This document shows positions 1 to 6,127 of a DNA stretch of 9,068 nt, piece by piece. Source of the DNA: an uncultured Eubacterium sp. (GTDB lineage: Bacteria; Bacillota_A; Clostridia; Lachnospirales; Lachnospiraceae); contig CAQBGY010000120.1 in NCBI GenBank assembly GCA_948759685.1, forward strand, positions 1 through 9,068, read 5' to 3'. Within the stretch, counting starts at the first letter, position 1. Each line of letters starts with the position of its first letter. The notes under the pieces are model-generated. The model was not told the DNA's origin and did no database searches. It saw only the letters and a list, made by a program, of their open reading frames with translations. The position numbers were made by a program, and so were the translations under genes.

Positions 1-1
1 A

Positions 2-130
2 AAAGTAAATATATCCAAACTTGCTGCAGAGCTGGCAAAGGAAAACTGCGAGATTTTTTCCATGCAGGAAAAGGATGAAGATCTGGAGAGTTATTTTTTT
101 TCATTGGTAGGAGGTAGCAGTTATGAGTAG
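2..130 (+). CDS. ABC transporter ATP-binding protein, C-terminal end (partial)
   Basis: An open frame enters from the left edge and encodes about 42 residues ending in LESYFFSLVGGSSYE. A stretch of the type 'LExYFxxLVGG' is usual at the extreme C-terminus of BcrA/lantibiotic-immunity-type ATPases, just past the ATPase core. The stop codon at 128-130 overlaps the start of the downstream permease gene by eight bases, so the two are translationally coupled. The Walker and signature motifs lie outside the window, so identity rests on this tail and on the neighbouring permease and kinase. The protein would energise the membrane partner encoded next. Confidence 0.7.
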   Translation, partial: KVNISKLAAELAKENCEIFSMQEKDEDLESYFFSLVGGSSYE

Positions 131-938
131 AATATTTTTTGCTGAGCTTCGCAGGTTATTCCATTTCAGGCTTTACTATATTGAATGTGCGGCAGTCGTC
201 CTGTTTTCGGTACTATATTTTAATCCGCCGGTTATTGATAGTTTTTTGTTTTATATTATGATTGTAATCGGAGCATTCTCTGCTATTTGTGTTTCGCAAT
301 TTATTGGAATGGAATATTCTTGTGGAACAATCCGCAATAAGCTGGCTACGGGACATACCAGAATGGAGATTTATTTGGCTCAGCTTATTTTGCATATTTT
401 CGCTGCTGTCATTTTGTTTCATTTATCTGTTTTGACTACTATAATTGCAGGGGCAATATTTAACTGGACATATTATTTTTCTGTTCAGACACTTTTTGCT
501 TATTATCTTGCGTGTATATGTACTATCATTTTCATCACTGCGATATCTGTGTTTGTGTCGATGCAAAGCAGCTCAAATCTGTCAAGCTTAGTGATTCTTC
601 TTGTACTGTATATTGGACTAAGTATGATGGGTACCAATTTTCACAGTGCTTTGCGGGAGCAGGAAATGAGCATGACGGATACATCACAGGTGGAAAACTC
701 TTTGGATGAACACTATATGGATGCCAGAACCCGGATGGGTTTTGAATATCTGCTGCTTATCAATCCATATGGCCAAGCGACTTATGAAAGTATGCCTATA
801 TTTGAGAGTCACGGGGAATATTTACCAATGCAGATTCTGAAAAATCCATTCCCTAAAATATTTCTATTTTCTGCGGTGGAAAGTATAGGTATAACGGCTG
901 CTGGAATTTTATCATTTAGGAAAAAGGCAATCAAGTAA
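123..938 (+). CDS. ABC-2 type transporter permease (antimicrobial peptide / lantibiotic-type)
   Basis: A 271-residue integral membrane protein. About six hydrophobic segments are visible, near residues 14-34, 41-62, 88-112, 122-146, 152-172 and 248-264. The motif GMEYSCGTIRNKLATGHTR (around residues 62-80) is the cytoplasmic 'E-x-x-x-GT-x-(R/K)' stretch after the second membrane segment of ABC-2 permeases such as BcrB and the LanE/LanG type. A longer hydrophilic loop (about 175-240) precedes the last segment and is probably extracytoplasmic. The start ATG has AGGAGG at 109-114, eight bases upstream. It overlaps the ATPase stop and is followed 12 bases later by a histidine kinase, the usual layout for peptide-antibiotic sensing and export operons. 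Substrate is not determined; immunity or resistance to a peptide antibiotic is the likely role. Confidence 0.8.
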   Translation: MSRIFFAELRRLFHFRLYYIECAAVVLFSVLYFNPPVIDSFLFYIMIVIGAFSAICVSQFIGMEYSCGTIRNKLATGHTRMEIYLAQLILHIFAAVILFHLSVLTTIIAGAIFNWTYYFSVQTLFAYYLACICTIIFITAISVFVSMQSSSNLSSLVILLVLYIGLSMMGTNFHSALREQEMSMTDTSQVENSLDEHYMDARTRMGFEYLLLINPYGQATYESMPIFESHGEYLPMQILKNPFPKIFLFSAVESIGITAAGILSFRKKAIK

Positions 939-950
939 AGGGATAAAAGA

Positions 951-1823
951 ATGGTCTATAGTCTTGTCGGTATATTAGTGGTCATCATAATAATGTTATC
1001 AATAAAAATATATCTCATGGAAAAATCTGTTAGAGAGATCATGGAAGCATTTGCAGACAGGCTTAAGACCGATACAAATATCCTTATTGATATTTCCAGT
1101 CGTGATAAGAACATGCGGGAACTGGCTGACCGGATCAATACAGAACTTCGCCTGCTTCGTAAAGAACGCCGCTGTTATCAGCAGGGAGATCAGGAACTGA
1201 AAGACTCCGTGACAAATATTTCGCATGACCTGCGTACTCCGCTGACAGCAATCTGTGGTTATCTTAATCTTTTGAAACATGAAGAAAAAAGCGCGGCCGT
1301 GGATGAGTATCTTGCACAGGTTCAGAACCGGGTAGATGTGATGATAAGCCTGACGGAAGAAATGTTTCGCTATAGTATAGCCGCATCTTCCTATGAGCTT
1401 AAGAGGGAGAGAATAAATGTTGTCAGTGTGTTGGGGGAGAGCCTGCTGTCCTTTTATGGGATGATGCAGGAAAAAGGTATTCAGCCAGTGATAGCCATGC
1501 CAGAGGAACCTGTCTGGCGAATGTTGGATGTAAGTGCATTAAACCGTATTTTTTCCAATATCATAAGCAATGCTTTAAAACATTCAGACGGAGATTTGTT
1601 TGTTGATATGAAAGAAAATGGCACCATAACATTCTCCAATACGGCACAAACCTTAAATTCGGTGATTGTGGGCAGGCTGTTTGAACGTTTTTATACTGTA
1701 GGAACAAACTATTACTCCACAGGCTTAGGGCTTTCTATTGCAAAGTTACTGACAGAGCGAATGGGCGGACAGATAAGCGCTGAGTACAAAGGGGAAATGT
1801 TATACATTACAGTACAGTTTTAA
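951..1823 (+). CDS. Sensor histidine kinase, small, single membrane segment
   Basis: A 290-residue kinase. One N-terminal hydrophobic helix (about residues 4-23) is followed by a charged linker, with no extracellular sensor domain. The HisKA dimerisation motif NISHDLRTPLTAICGY carries the phosphoacceptor His92. The N-box is at about residues 196-210 (NRIFSNIISNALKHS) and the glycine-rich box includes STGLGLSIAKLL (about 256-267). AAAGGGA at 937-943 overlaps the permease stop and supports this ATG. Kinases of this build beside LanFEG/BcrAB-type transporters usually detect antimicrobial peptides with or through the transporter and signal to an OmpR-type regulator. No such regulator lies downstream, so it is presumably encoded upstream of the ATPase outside the window. 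The next regulator (LytTR type) belongs to a different signalling class. Confidence 0.85.
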   Translation: MVYSLVGILVVIIIMLSIKIYLMEKSVREIMEAFADRLKTDTNILIDISSRDKNMRELADRINTELRLLRKERRCYQQGDQELKDSVTNISHDLRTPLTAICGYLNLLKHEEKSAAVDEYLAQVQNRVDVMISLTEEMFRYSIAASSYELKRERINVVSVLGESLLSFYGMMQEKGIQPVIAMPEEPVWRMLDVSALNRIFSNIISNALKHSDGDLFVDMKENGTITFSNTAQTLNSVIVGRLFERFYTVGTNYYSTGLGLSIAKLLTERMGGQISAEYKGEMLYITVQF

Positions 1824-1834
1824 ATAATAAGTGA

Positions 1835-1873
1835 AATATCTATCTAAAACGGGACCTGTTTAGGAAAGATATT
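1835..1873 (+). repeat. Imperfect 39-base inverted repeat between two signalling operons
   Basis: The arms starting AATATCT and ending AGATATT surround a centre GGACC. By hand, 15 of 19 arm positions are complementary and two more could form G-U pairs in RNA, including the AAAC/GTTT block next to the loop. It lies 11 bases after the kinase stop and about 80 bases before the LytTR regulator start. It could be an intrinsic-like hairpin ending the ABC/kinase operon, but no clear U-tract follows. It could equally be an operator for the following operon. Confidence 0.5.
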
Positions 1874-1903
1874 AAAGTAATGCAAATATTGCTGTATTTA
1901 TAG

Positions 1904-1909
1904 TAAAAT
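1904..1909 (+). promoter_or_regulatory. Candidate -10 box (TAAAAT) for the LytTR/GHKL operon
   Basis: The region between 1874 and 1930 is A+T-rich and contains TAAAAT, one mismatch from the sigma-A -10 consensus, 41 bases before the regulator start. No convincing -35 box is at the right distance (TGCAAA at 1881-1886 is weak), which would fit an activator-dependent promoter or a wrong call. Confidence 0.25.
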
Positions 1910-1950
1910 AGGTTATTAAATCATAAATCGTCAAAAGGAGGCAGGAACCA

Positions 1951-2697
1951 ATGCTTCAGATAGCAGTCTGCGAGGACGAAAAGGCGGACAGGGATAATCT
2001 CACAGGCATCCTGAAACCGCTTTTAGACAAATACACAGAAGAATACCATATCAAAAACTTTACTTCCGGTGGGGAGCTGCTGCAGTCGGGCGGCAGCTTC
2101 CACCTGATCTTCATGGATATCATGATGGAGGGCAGGAACGGGATAGAAACGGGGCAGGAGCTTTACAGCCGGAACCACTCCGCAAAGATCATATATACCA
2201 CCAATTTCGGACAATACTGCATGGATGCGGTGAACACCGTACATGCCTTTGCCTTTCTGGAAAAGCCGGTATCGGCGGAAGCACTGGAGGAACAGCTGCA
2301 GGCATTCCTGCGGCAGTACCAAAAGGAGGAGGTGCGGCTGGAATTCAGGAATGTATCTTATGAGGAAAATGGTGTCCAGTCGGAAAAACCTACCCTGTTG
2401 CTTCCTGCTGATACGATCCTGTACTTTGAATATATCAAGGCAAAAAAGAAGGTTAAAATCGTGACGGAAAATATGGTGTACGAGTACCCGGATGCCATCA
2501 GCGGACTGGAGGAGAGGATGCAGCCCTACGGCTTTGAGACGAGCTGCCGGGGCATCCTTGTAAACCTTAAAAATGTGGCAAAGACAAAGGGGTATGAGGT
2601 TGTATTAAAAAACGGCATGTCAGTGCCGCTGTCGCAGAAGCGGGTGGCGCAGTTCAAGGAACGGCTCAATGAATACATCCATAACAGTGGGGAGTAG
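1951..2697 (+). CDS. LytTR-family response regulator (AgrA/ComE-like)
   Basis: A 248-residue two-domain regulator. The receiver domain (about 1-120) shows the acidic pocket CEDE (Glu8, Asp9), phosphoacceptor Asp56 in IFMDIMM, the conserved Thr in IIYTTN (about 83-84) and the Lys105-Pro106 pair. The C-terminal LytTR DNA-binding domain (about 130-242) includes DTILYFEYIKAKKKVKI and the region SCRGILVNLKNV. LytTR domains bind pairs of short direct repeats and usually control quorum-sensing, bacteriocin or virulence genes. AAAGGAGG at 1934-1941 supports the ATG. The GHKL kinase gene starts four bases after its stop, so they form one operon. The most obvious binding-site candidate in the window is the repeat pair upstream of the 4206 gene. 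Confidence 0.9.
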   Translation: MLQIAVCEDEKADRDNLTGILKPLLDKYTEEYHIKNFTSGGELLQSGGSFHLIFMDIMMEGRNGIETGQELYSRNHSAKIIYTTNFGQYCMDAVNTVHAFAFLEKPVSAEALEEQLQAFLRQYQKEEVRLEFRNVSYEENGVQSEKPTLLLPADTILYFEYIKAKKKVKIVTENMVYEYPDAISGLEERMQPYGFETSCRGILVNLKNVAKTKGYEVVLKNGMSVPLSQKRVAQFKERLNEYIHNSGE

Positions 2698-2701
2698 GGG
2701 C

Positions 2702-3994
2702 ATGGAAAATTTAGTATATCTGTTCAGTTGTTTTCTGTCATGTGTGATCGTTGCCGGACTGATGTTCCAGTTCATGGGTGACCGTTATGAGAAAGCCTTT
2801 GTAAATCCGTGGGTTTACCGGATTGCCGCCGCTGCCTCCGTAGTGATCGTGACACTGGTAAACCTGAAACACAGTACATGGTGGAATATGGCAGCAAACT
2901 TTCTGGTGTTCGGCATTGCCAGCTTTATCTTCTATGAGGATAAAAGCGGCAGGAGATATTGGCGGGTGCTGGAGTTGGAATGCTTTTTTATGATGGTTGC
3001 GCTGTTTGAGGGGATTGGTGTATTTGGCATTGACCTATTGATGGATAAACTTTCACTTATGCCGGGAGATATGGTAATCAGAAACAGTATAGAGGTGGCA
3101 TTTTCCAAGCTGGTGCTGATCTTCTTTTACTATGCCCTGATGAGGCGGCTGTGGAAAAAGGATTACAGGCAGAGCCGGACGCAGGTGATCCTTTACCTTG
3201 TTATGTTTTTATACAGTATAGTCAATTTTATTATCCTTGCAACAGCTGTCACAAGGAAAGCGGACTATTTCCTGCTCTGTGCAAATTTATGTTGTATCGT
3301 CTTTGCCAACCTGTACCTGTTCTATTCCCTGAAGGTGGAGGATGATAAGAACAGCATGGAGTTCCAGATCGCCATGATGAAGCAGCAGGAGAGTATGCAG
3401 TTTGAGCATTATGAGAGGCAGAGGGAGAAATATGGAAAGTCCATTGAAGTCCTCCATGATGTCAGCAAGCATCTCCGCTCCATAGAAGAACTATATAAAG
3501 CAGGTATGACGGATAAGGCGATGGAGTACACAAGGCAGATCGGGGGCATCCTGAAGCCCCTTGTGCCGGAGGAATATTCCGACAATCCGATGCTGAACAT
3601 CCTCCTTGCAGACAGGAAGCAGGCAGCGGAGAGCATCGGCATCCGGTTTGTGGTAAGGGTGGAAAGCACAGGGCTTGGGTTCATAGAGCCGGTGGATGTG
3701 ACAACGCTCTTTGGGAACCTTCTGGAAAACGCAATGCAGGCTGTCCTAAAATGCTGCGGGGAACGCTGTATTAAGGTGCATATCAGAAACTATAATGAGA
3801 TGCTTTCCATACGCATTGAGAACAGTGTGGAAAAGGAAGTAAGGATAAAGAACGGCAAACCGGTCAGCACAGGCGGGAGGGGCACTGGAATCGGTTGCCT
3901 GAACGTGGAGCGGTGTGTGGAGAAATACGGGGGCAGCGTCCTCTATAAGAACGGTGGCGGGAAATTTTACAGTGATGTGATTCTGAACCAGTAG
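2702..3994 (+). CDS. GHKL-type sensor histidine kinase (AgrC-like)
   Basis: A 430-residue sensor kinase. I chose ATG 2702 because GGGGAG (2689-2694) lies at normal distance and residue 1 then begins the first hydrophobic helix (MENLVYLFSCFLS). An upstream in-frame ATG at 2669 would add 11 residues inside the regulator gene. Six to seven membrane segments span about residues 4-211, as in AgrC and other peptide-pheromone receptors. A coiled linker leads to the motif VLHDVSKHLRSIEEL with likely phosphoacceptor His252, the 'LHDxxKHL' box of this class. The GHKL ATPase has an N-box with Asn343 (NLLENAMQA) and a G-box GGRGTGIG (about 391-398). It presumably phosphorylates the LytTR regulator encoded immediately upstream. 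No AgrB/AgrD-like processing or peptide gene is next to it, so the ligand is unknown. Confidence 0.9.
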   Translation: MENLVYLFSCFLSCVIVAGLMFQFMGDRYEKAFVNPWVYRIAAAASVVIVTLVNLKHSTWWNMAANFLVFGIASFIFYEDKSGRRYWRVLELECFFMMVALFEGIGVFGIDLLMDKLSLMPGDMVIRNSIEVAFSKLVLIFFYYALMRRLWKKDYRQSRTQVILYLVMFLYSIVNFIILATAVTRKADYFLLCANLCCIVFANLYLFYSLKVEDDKNSMEFQIAMMKQQESMQFEHYERQREKYGKSIEVLHDVSKHLRSIEELYKAGMTDKAMEYTRQIGGILKPLVPEEYSDNPMLNILLADRKQAAESIGIRFVVRVESTGLGFIEPVDVTTLFGNLLENAMQAVLKCCGERCIKVHIRNYNEMLSIRIENSVEKEVRIKNGKPVSTGGRGTGIGCLNVERCVEKYGGSVLYKNGGGKFYSDVILNQ

Positions 3995-4038
3995 GCGGGA
4001 TGGCGCAAACCATAAGGGTACTTTAGGATAATTTAGAG

Positions 4039-4125
4039 CAGATTTGGAGAAAAAACATAAAAATCTGTACTTCGGGGAAAAAATCTGTACCTCGGGATAA
4101 ATGTATAGGATTTTACAGACAGATT
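4039..4125 (+). repeat. Four copies of a CAGATT/AATCTG element in divergent orientation
   Basis: CAGATTT (4039-4045), AAATCTG (4061-4067), AAATCTGT (4081-4088) and ACAGATT (4119-4125) share one core in the order reverse, forward, forward, reverse. The first two can pair as a 7-bp stem with a 15-base loop. The last two can pair as a 7-bp stem with a 30-base spacer. This is either a multi-site operator or a pair of hairpins in the spacer after the kinase gene. The rest of the 211-base spacer shows no gene. Confidence 0.55.
4061..4096 (+). promoter_or_regulatory. Tandem direct repeat, probable LytTR response-regulator binding site
   Basis: AAATCTGTACTTCGGG (4061-4076) and AAATCTGTACCTCGGG (4081-4096) differ at one base and begin exactly 20 bases apart, about two helical turns. 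LytTR regulators such as AgrA and ComE bind pairs of short direct repeats about 21-22 bases apart. Read on the other strand each copy contains GTACAGATTT, loosely similar to the ACAGTT core of known sites. The pair lies 67 bases after the GHKL kinase stop and upstream of the candidate promoter of the 4206 operon, a good position for activation. Binding by the neighbouring regulator is inferred from position and architecture. Confidence 0.6.
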
Positions 4126-4133
4126 ACCGATAA
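4106..4133 (+). promoter_or_regulatory. Candidate sigma-28 (FliA/SigD-type) promoter for the 4206-5708 operon
   Basis: ACCGATAA at 4126-4133 matches the sigma-28 -10 consensus GCCGATAA at seven of eight positions. Upstream, TAGGATTT (4106-4113) matches five of eight positions of the -35 consensus TAAAGTTT with a 12-base spacer (11 is typical). The predicted transcript would start near 4140 and give a leader of about 65 bases. The tandem repeats at 4061-4096 then sit about 45-80 bases upstream of the start. A flagellar sigma factor would suit the FlxA-like second gene, since E. coli flxA is FliA-dependent. The -35 match is weak, so this is a candidate only. Confidence 0.45.
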
Positions 4134-4205
4134 GAAAAGTGACAGTGCAGTATATGAGCAGAAGTGAAAACGGATTTTAAGAACAGGATCAAGGAGGACA
4201 AAATC

Positions 4206-4991
4206 ATGGCAATGGAGATTACAAACAATTACAGCAGTTATGCAGCACAAACCATGACAGAAAGCGGTGCTACAAGCGGCACAAAAAAGAAAGGGACAGA
4301 AAAAACGCAGGAAACAGCAGGAAACAGCAAATCCAAGAGTACAGCAGAGTATGCAAACGAATTGGCGAAACTTGCCCCAAGCGTAGAGTTTAAGGTTGGA
4401 AATGCCTGTTCATCAGCCCGAAACGGCAAGTCATTGACTGTTAATCCAAAACTTTTGGAAAAAATACAGAATGACCCCGAAAAAGAGAAGGATATGAAAG
4501 ACATGATAAAAGGCGTTGAGTCTATGTCTAAATTGGCAGAAAGCATGGCAAAAGCCAGTGGCTGGACTATAGTGTATCAGCACAGTTATATTGATGAAAA
4601 CGGAAAATATCATTGCAGAATGCAAGGCAGAAACGATGGTATGTTAAAATTGAGTGATAAGCTCCGGGAAGAACGGAAGAAAAATTCTGAAAAGCTGATT
4701 GAAAAGACAAAAGAAAAGGCGGCAGAAAAGGAAGAAGAATTATCTGAAACTTTAGAAGAAAAGAAAGAAGTAAAAGAAGATGGCTCAGATGGAAAGATAG
4801 AAGAAAAATCAACTCCAAACAAAGCGGAACAGCTTCTAAATGAAAAATTGGCAGCTTCCAAAGACGGAATAATATATCTGAATGATACAGATATTCGGAC
4901 AATTATTGAAGCAGCCAAAGAAGATAATGCAGGCAGGGCAAATACAAAACAACAGGCGGGGGTCGGTGCAAATTTGGACTTAAAGGTTTAA
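4206..4991 (+). CDS. Uncharacterised charged coiled-coil protein (possibly DUF6033-like)
   Basis: A 261-residue protein. ATG 4206 has AAGGAGG at 4191-4197; a GTG at 4164 would add 14 residues but lacks a ribosome binding site. Residues 1-47 are Ser/Thr/Asn/Lys-rich and probably disordered, with no Sec signal peptide. A compact region (about 48-145) follows, including LAKLAPSVEFKVGNA and GWTIVYQHSYIDENGKYHCR. Residues 150-215 form a highly charged Lys/Glu helix. The tail contains IYLNDTDIRTIIEAA and ends LDLKV. I do not recognise a function; the resemblance to the DUF6033 family is from memory and weak. It is first in an operon with the FlxA-like gene 48 bases downstream, behind the putative LytTR repeats and sigma-28-like promoter. 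The absence of a Sec signal together with this context leaves a cytoplasmic role or flagellar-type export open. Confidence 0.75.
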   Translation: MAMEITNNYSSYAAQTMTESGATSGTKKKGTEKTQETAGNSKSKSTAEYANELAKLAPSVEFKVGNACSSARNGKSLTVNPKLLEKIQNDPEKEKDMKDMIKGVESMSKLAESMAKASGWTIVYQHSYIDENGKYHCRMQGRNDGMLKLSDKLREERKKNSEKLIEKTKEKAAEKEEELSETLEEKKEVKEDGSDGKIEEKSTPNKAEQLLNEKLAASKDGIIYLNDTDIRTIIEAAKEDNAGRANTKQQAGVGANLDLKV

Positions 4992-5039
4992 CGGGAAAAG
5001 GACTTCCAATTTTAATTAAGGTCAAGGAGGAAAAGGAAA

Positions 5040-5708
5040 ATGGAAATTAACAGTATCAATGGTATAAATACACAAATGCGGCAGATGGGAATGAATCAGG
5101 CAACGGATTCTTACAGCCGGAATCTTCAGAACCAGATTGCCGATGCACAGAAGCAGCTGCAGGAACTTTCTTCCAACAAGGATATGTCGCAGGAGGAAAA
5201 GATGGCGAAGCAGCAGGAATTACAGCAGCAGATTAGTGACCTGAATGTGCAGTTAAGGCAGCACCAAATGGAGCAGCGCAGAGAGAAACAGCAGAAACAA
5301 TCTTCCTTTGATGATATGATTGGCGGAAACCAGAAAACAGGCGTAGCAGATACAGGAGTGATTATTTCCCTTTCAACAACAAAAGAGCAGATTGCAGACA
5401 TGAAGAAAGTGCGGACAGACTTGCAGGGGAAACTGCGTACTGCCCAAACAGAGGAGGAAAAAGCAGACCTGCAGGAAAAGATTGATAACATTACCCAGAA
5501 TATAGGCGATAAGGTAAAAGAAACACAAGATACCATATCAGACCATCAAAATGCTGAACAGGATAAAACAGATAAGACACTGGATAAGAAAGAAGATGAA
5601 AAAGAGAGCGGGACGAATTCTGTCTCGGAAGAAGAAAATGGCAGTGTTGAGGTTAAATCTGTTGAAAGTGCGAATACAGATGTTGAGGTGCAAAAAGAAA
5701 AGGAATGA
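5040..5708 (+). CDS. FlxA-like family coiled-coil protein
   Basis: A 222-residue, very hydrophilic protein. ATG 5040 has AAGGAGG at 5024-5030. After a short Asn/Gln/Met-rich start (MEINSINGINTQMRQMG), residues about 26-90 form a Gln/Lys-rich coiled coil (for example NQIADAQKQLQELS and QQQISDLNVQLRQ), typical of the FlxA-like family. A second predicted coil spans about 112-160 (KEQIADMKKV, TEEEKADLQEKIDNI), and the last 55 residues are an acidic low-complexity tail. FlxA-like proteins are small coiled-coil proteins of unclear function; in E. coli flxA belongs to the flagellar late regulon. No signal peptide or membrane segment is seen. It follows the 4206 gene by 48 bases with no terminator between, so they are co-transcribed. 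The family call is made by pattern recognition and is fairly secure. Confidence 0.75.
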   Translation: MEINSINGINTQMRQMGMNQATDSYSRNLQNQIADAQKQLQELSSNKDMSQEEKMAKQQELQQQISDLNVQLRQHQMEQRREKQQKQSSFDDMIGGNQKTGVADTGVIISLSTTKEQIADMKKVRTDLQGKLRTAQTEEEKADLQEKIDNITQNIGDKVKETQDTISDHQNAEQDKTDKTLDKKEDEKESGTNSVSEEENGSVEVKSVESANTDVEVQKEKE

Positions 5709-5742
5709 CAAGAAACAGTTAACTATTACAGCACCCACTATC

Positions 5743-6015
5743 ATGCACTTTTATACAGATTTGCATCGGAAAACAAACAAAAGTGACCGTTTGAAAGCAG
5801 GATATACTTTATCGCGGTATGAAAAGGCATATACACAGGCGTTTATTGCAGCAGCGAAAGCGGCAGACCCTACTTGGACAGCGGGAAAGCCTATTAAAGC
5901 CGGTGCACTGGACGGCATCACAAGAGAAAGCGTAGAAAGTCAGCTTGCCAAAAGTGGTAACAAACTTGTGAAAAGGTCATCTGTTTCAGGAAGCTCATTA
6001 GATTTACAAGTATAA
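5743..6015 (+). CDS. C-terminal part of an uncharacterised protein, probably 5'-truncated (possible pseudogene)
   Basis: From ATG 5743 this encodes 90 residues. The frame stays open further upstream (to an ATG at 5551), but that part overlaps the FlxA-like gene in another frame and looks like a Lys-rich shadow. No ribosome binding site precedes ATG 5743 or TTG 5761. The part that looks genuinely protein-like begins near LSRYEKAYTQAFIAAAKAAD, continues with DPTWTAGKPIKAGALDGITR, and ends SSLDLQV. That ending matches the LDLKV end of the 4206 gene product, suggesting the same class of protein. Joining it to the FlxA-like frame would need a +1 shift, and I see no programmed site. I take it as the surviving 3' part of a third cassette gene that lost its start, though a poorly initiated, coupled small gene is possible. 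Confidence 0.5.
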   Translation: MHFYTDLHRKTNKSDRLKAGYTLSRYEKAYTQAFIAAAKAADPTWTAGKPIKAGALDGITRESVESQLAKSGNKLVKRSSVSGSSLDLQV

Positions 6016-6029
6016 AATATGTATTAGAG

Positions 6030-6070
6030 AGGGTGTACTGCGTTTCAAATGTGCGAATGAAGTACGCCCT
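6030..6070 (+). terminator. Hairpin after the 4206-6015 cassette, possible terminator or attenuator
   Basis: AGGGTGTACT (6030-6039) pairs with AGTACGCCCT (6061-6070): nine Watson-Crick pairs and one G-U, with a 21-base loop. It lies 14 bases after the LDLQV stop and 57 bases before the next start, in the right place to end the upstream operon. Only three T residues follow at once (CCCTTTCC), so it is not a classical strong terminator. Attenuation of the 6128 gene is an alternative. Confidence 0.5.
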
Positions 6071-6127
6071 TTCCAATATGTGAGGAATAATAGGAGTGTA
6101 AAGACTGTTTATGAGGGGGTAGGTTTC

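Noticed and set aside
4010..4030. Weak palindrome TAAGGGTACTTTA after the GHKL kinase gene
   Set aside because: Only the GTAC core and outer bases pair. It is too imperfect to call a terminator or operator.
4567..4918. Long minus-strand ORFs opposite the 4206 gene
   Set aside because: Their Phe/Leu/Ser-rich products are complements of the Lys/Glu-rich coding strand; the + strand gene has a strong ribosome binding site and a sensible product.
5680..5750. Programmed frameshift joining the FlxA-like gene to the ORF ending at 6015
   Set aside because: The two frames differ by +1, whereas the A-rich stretch (CAAAAAGAAAAGG) would favour -1 slippage. No stop-proximal +1 signal is visible, and the FlxA-like protein already has a natural low-complexity tail.
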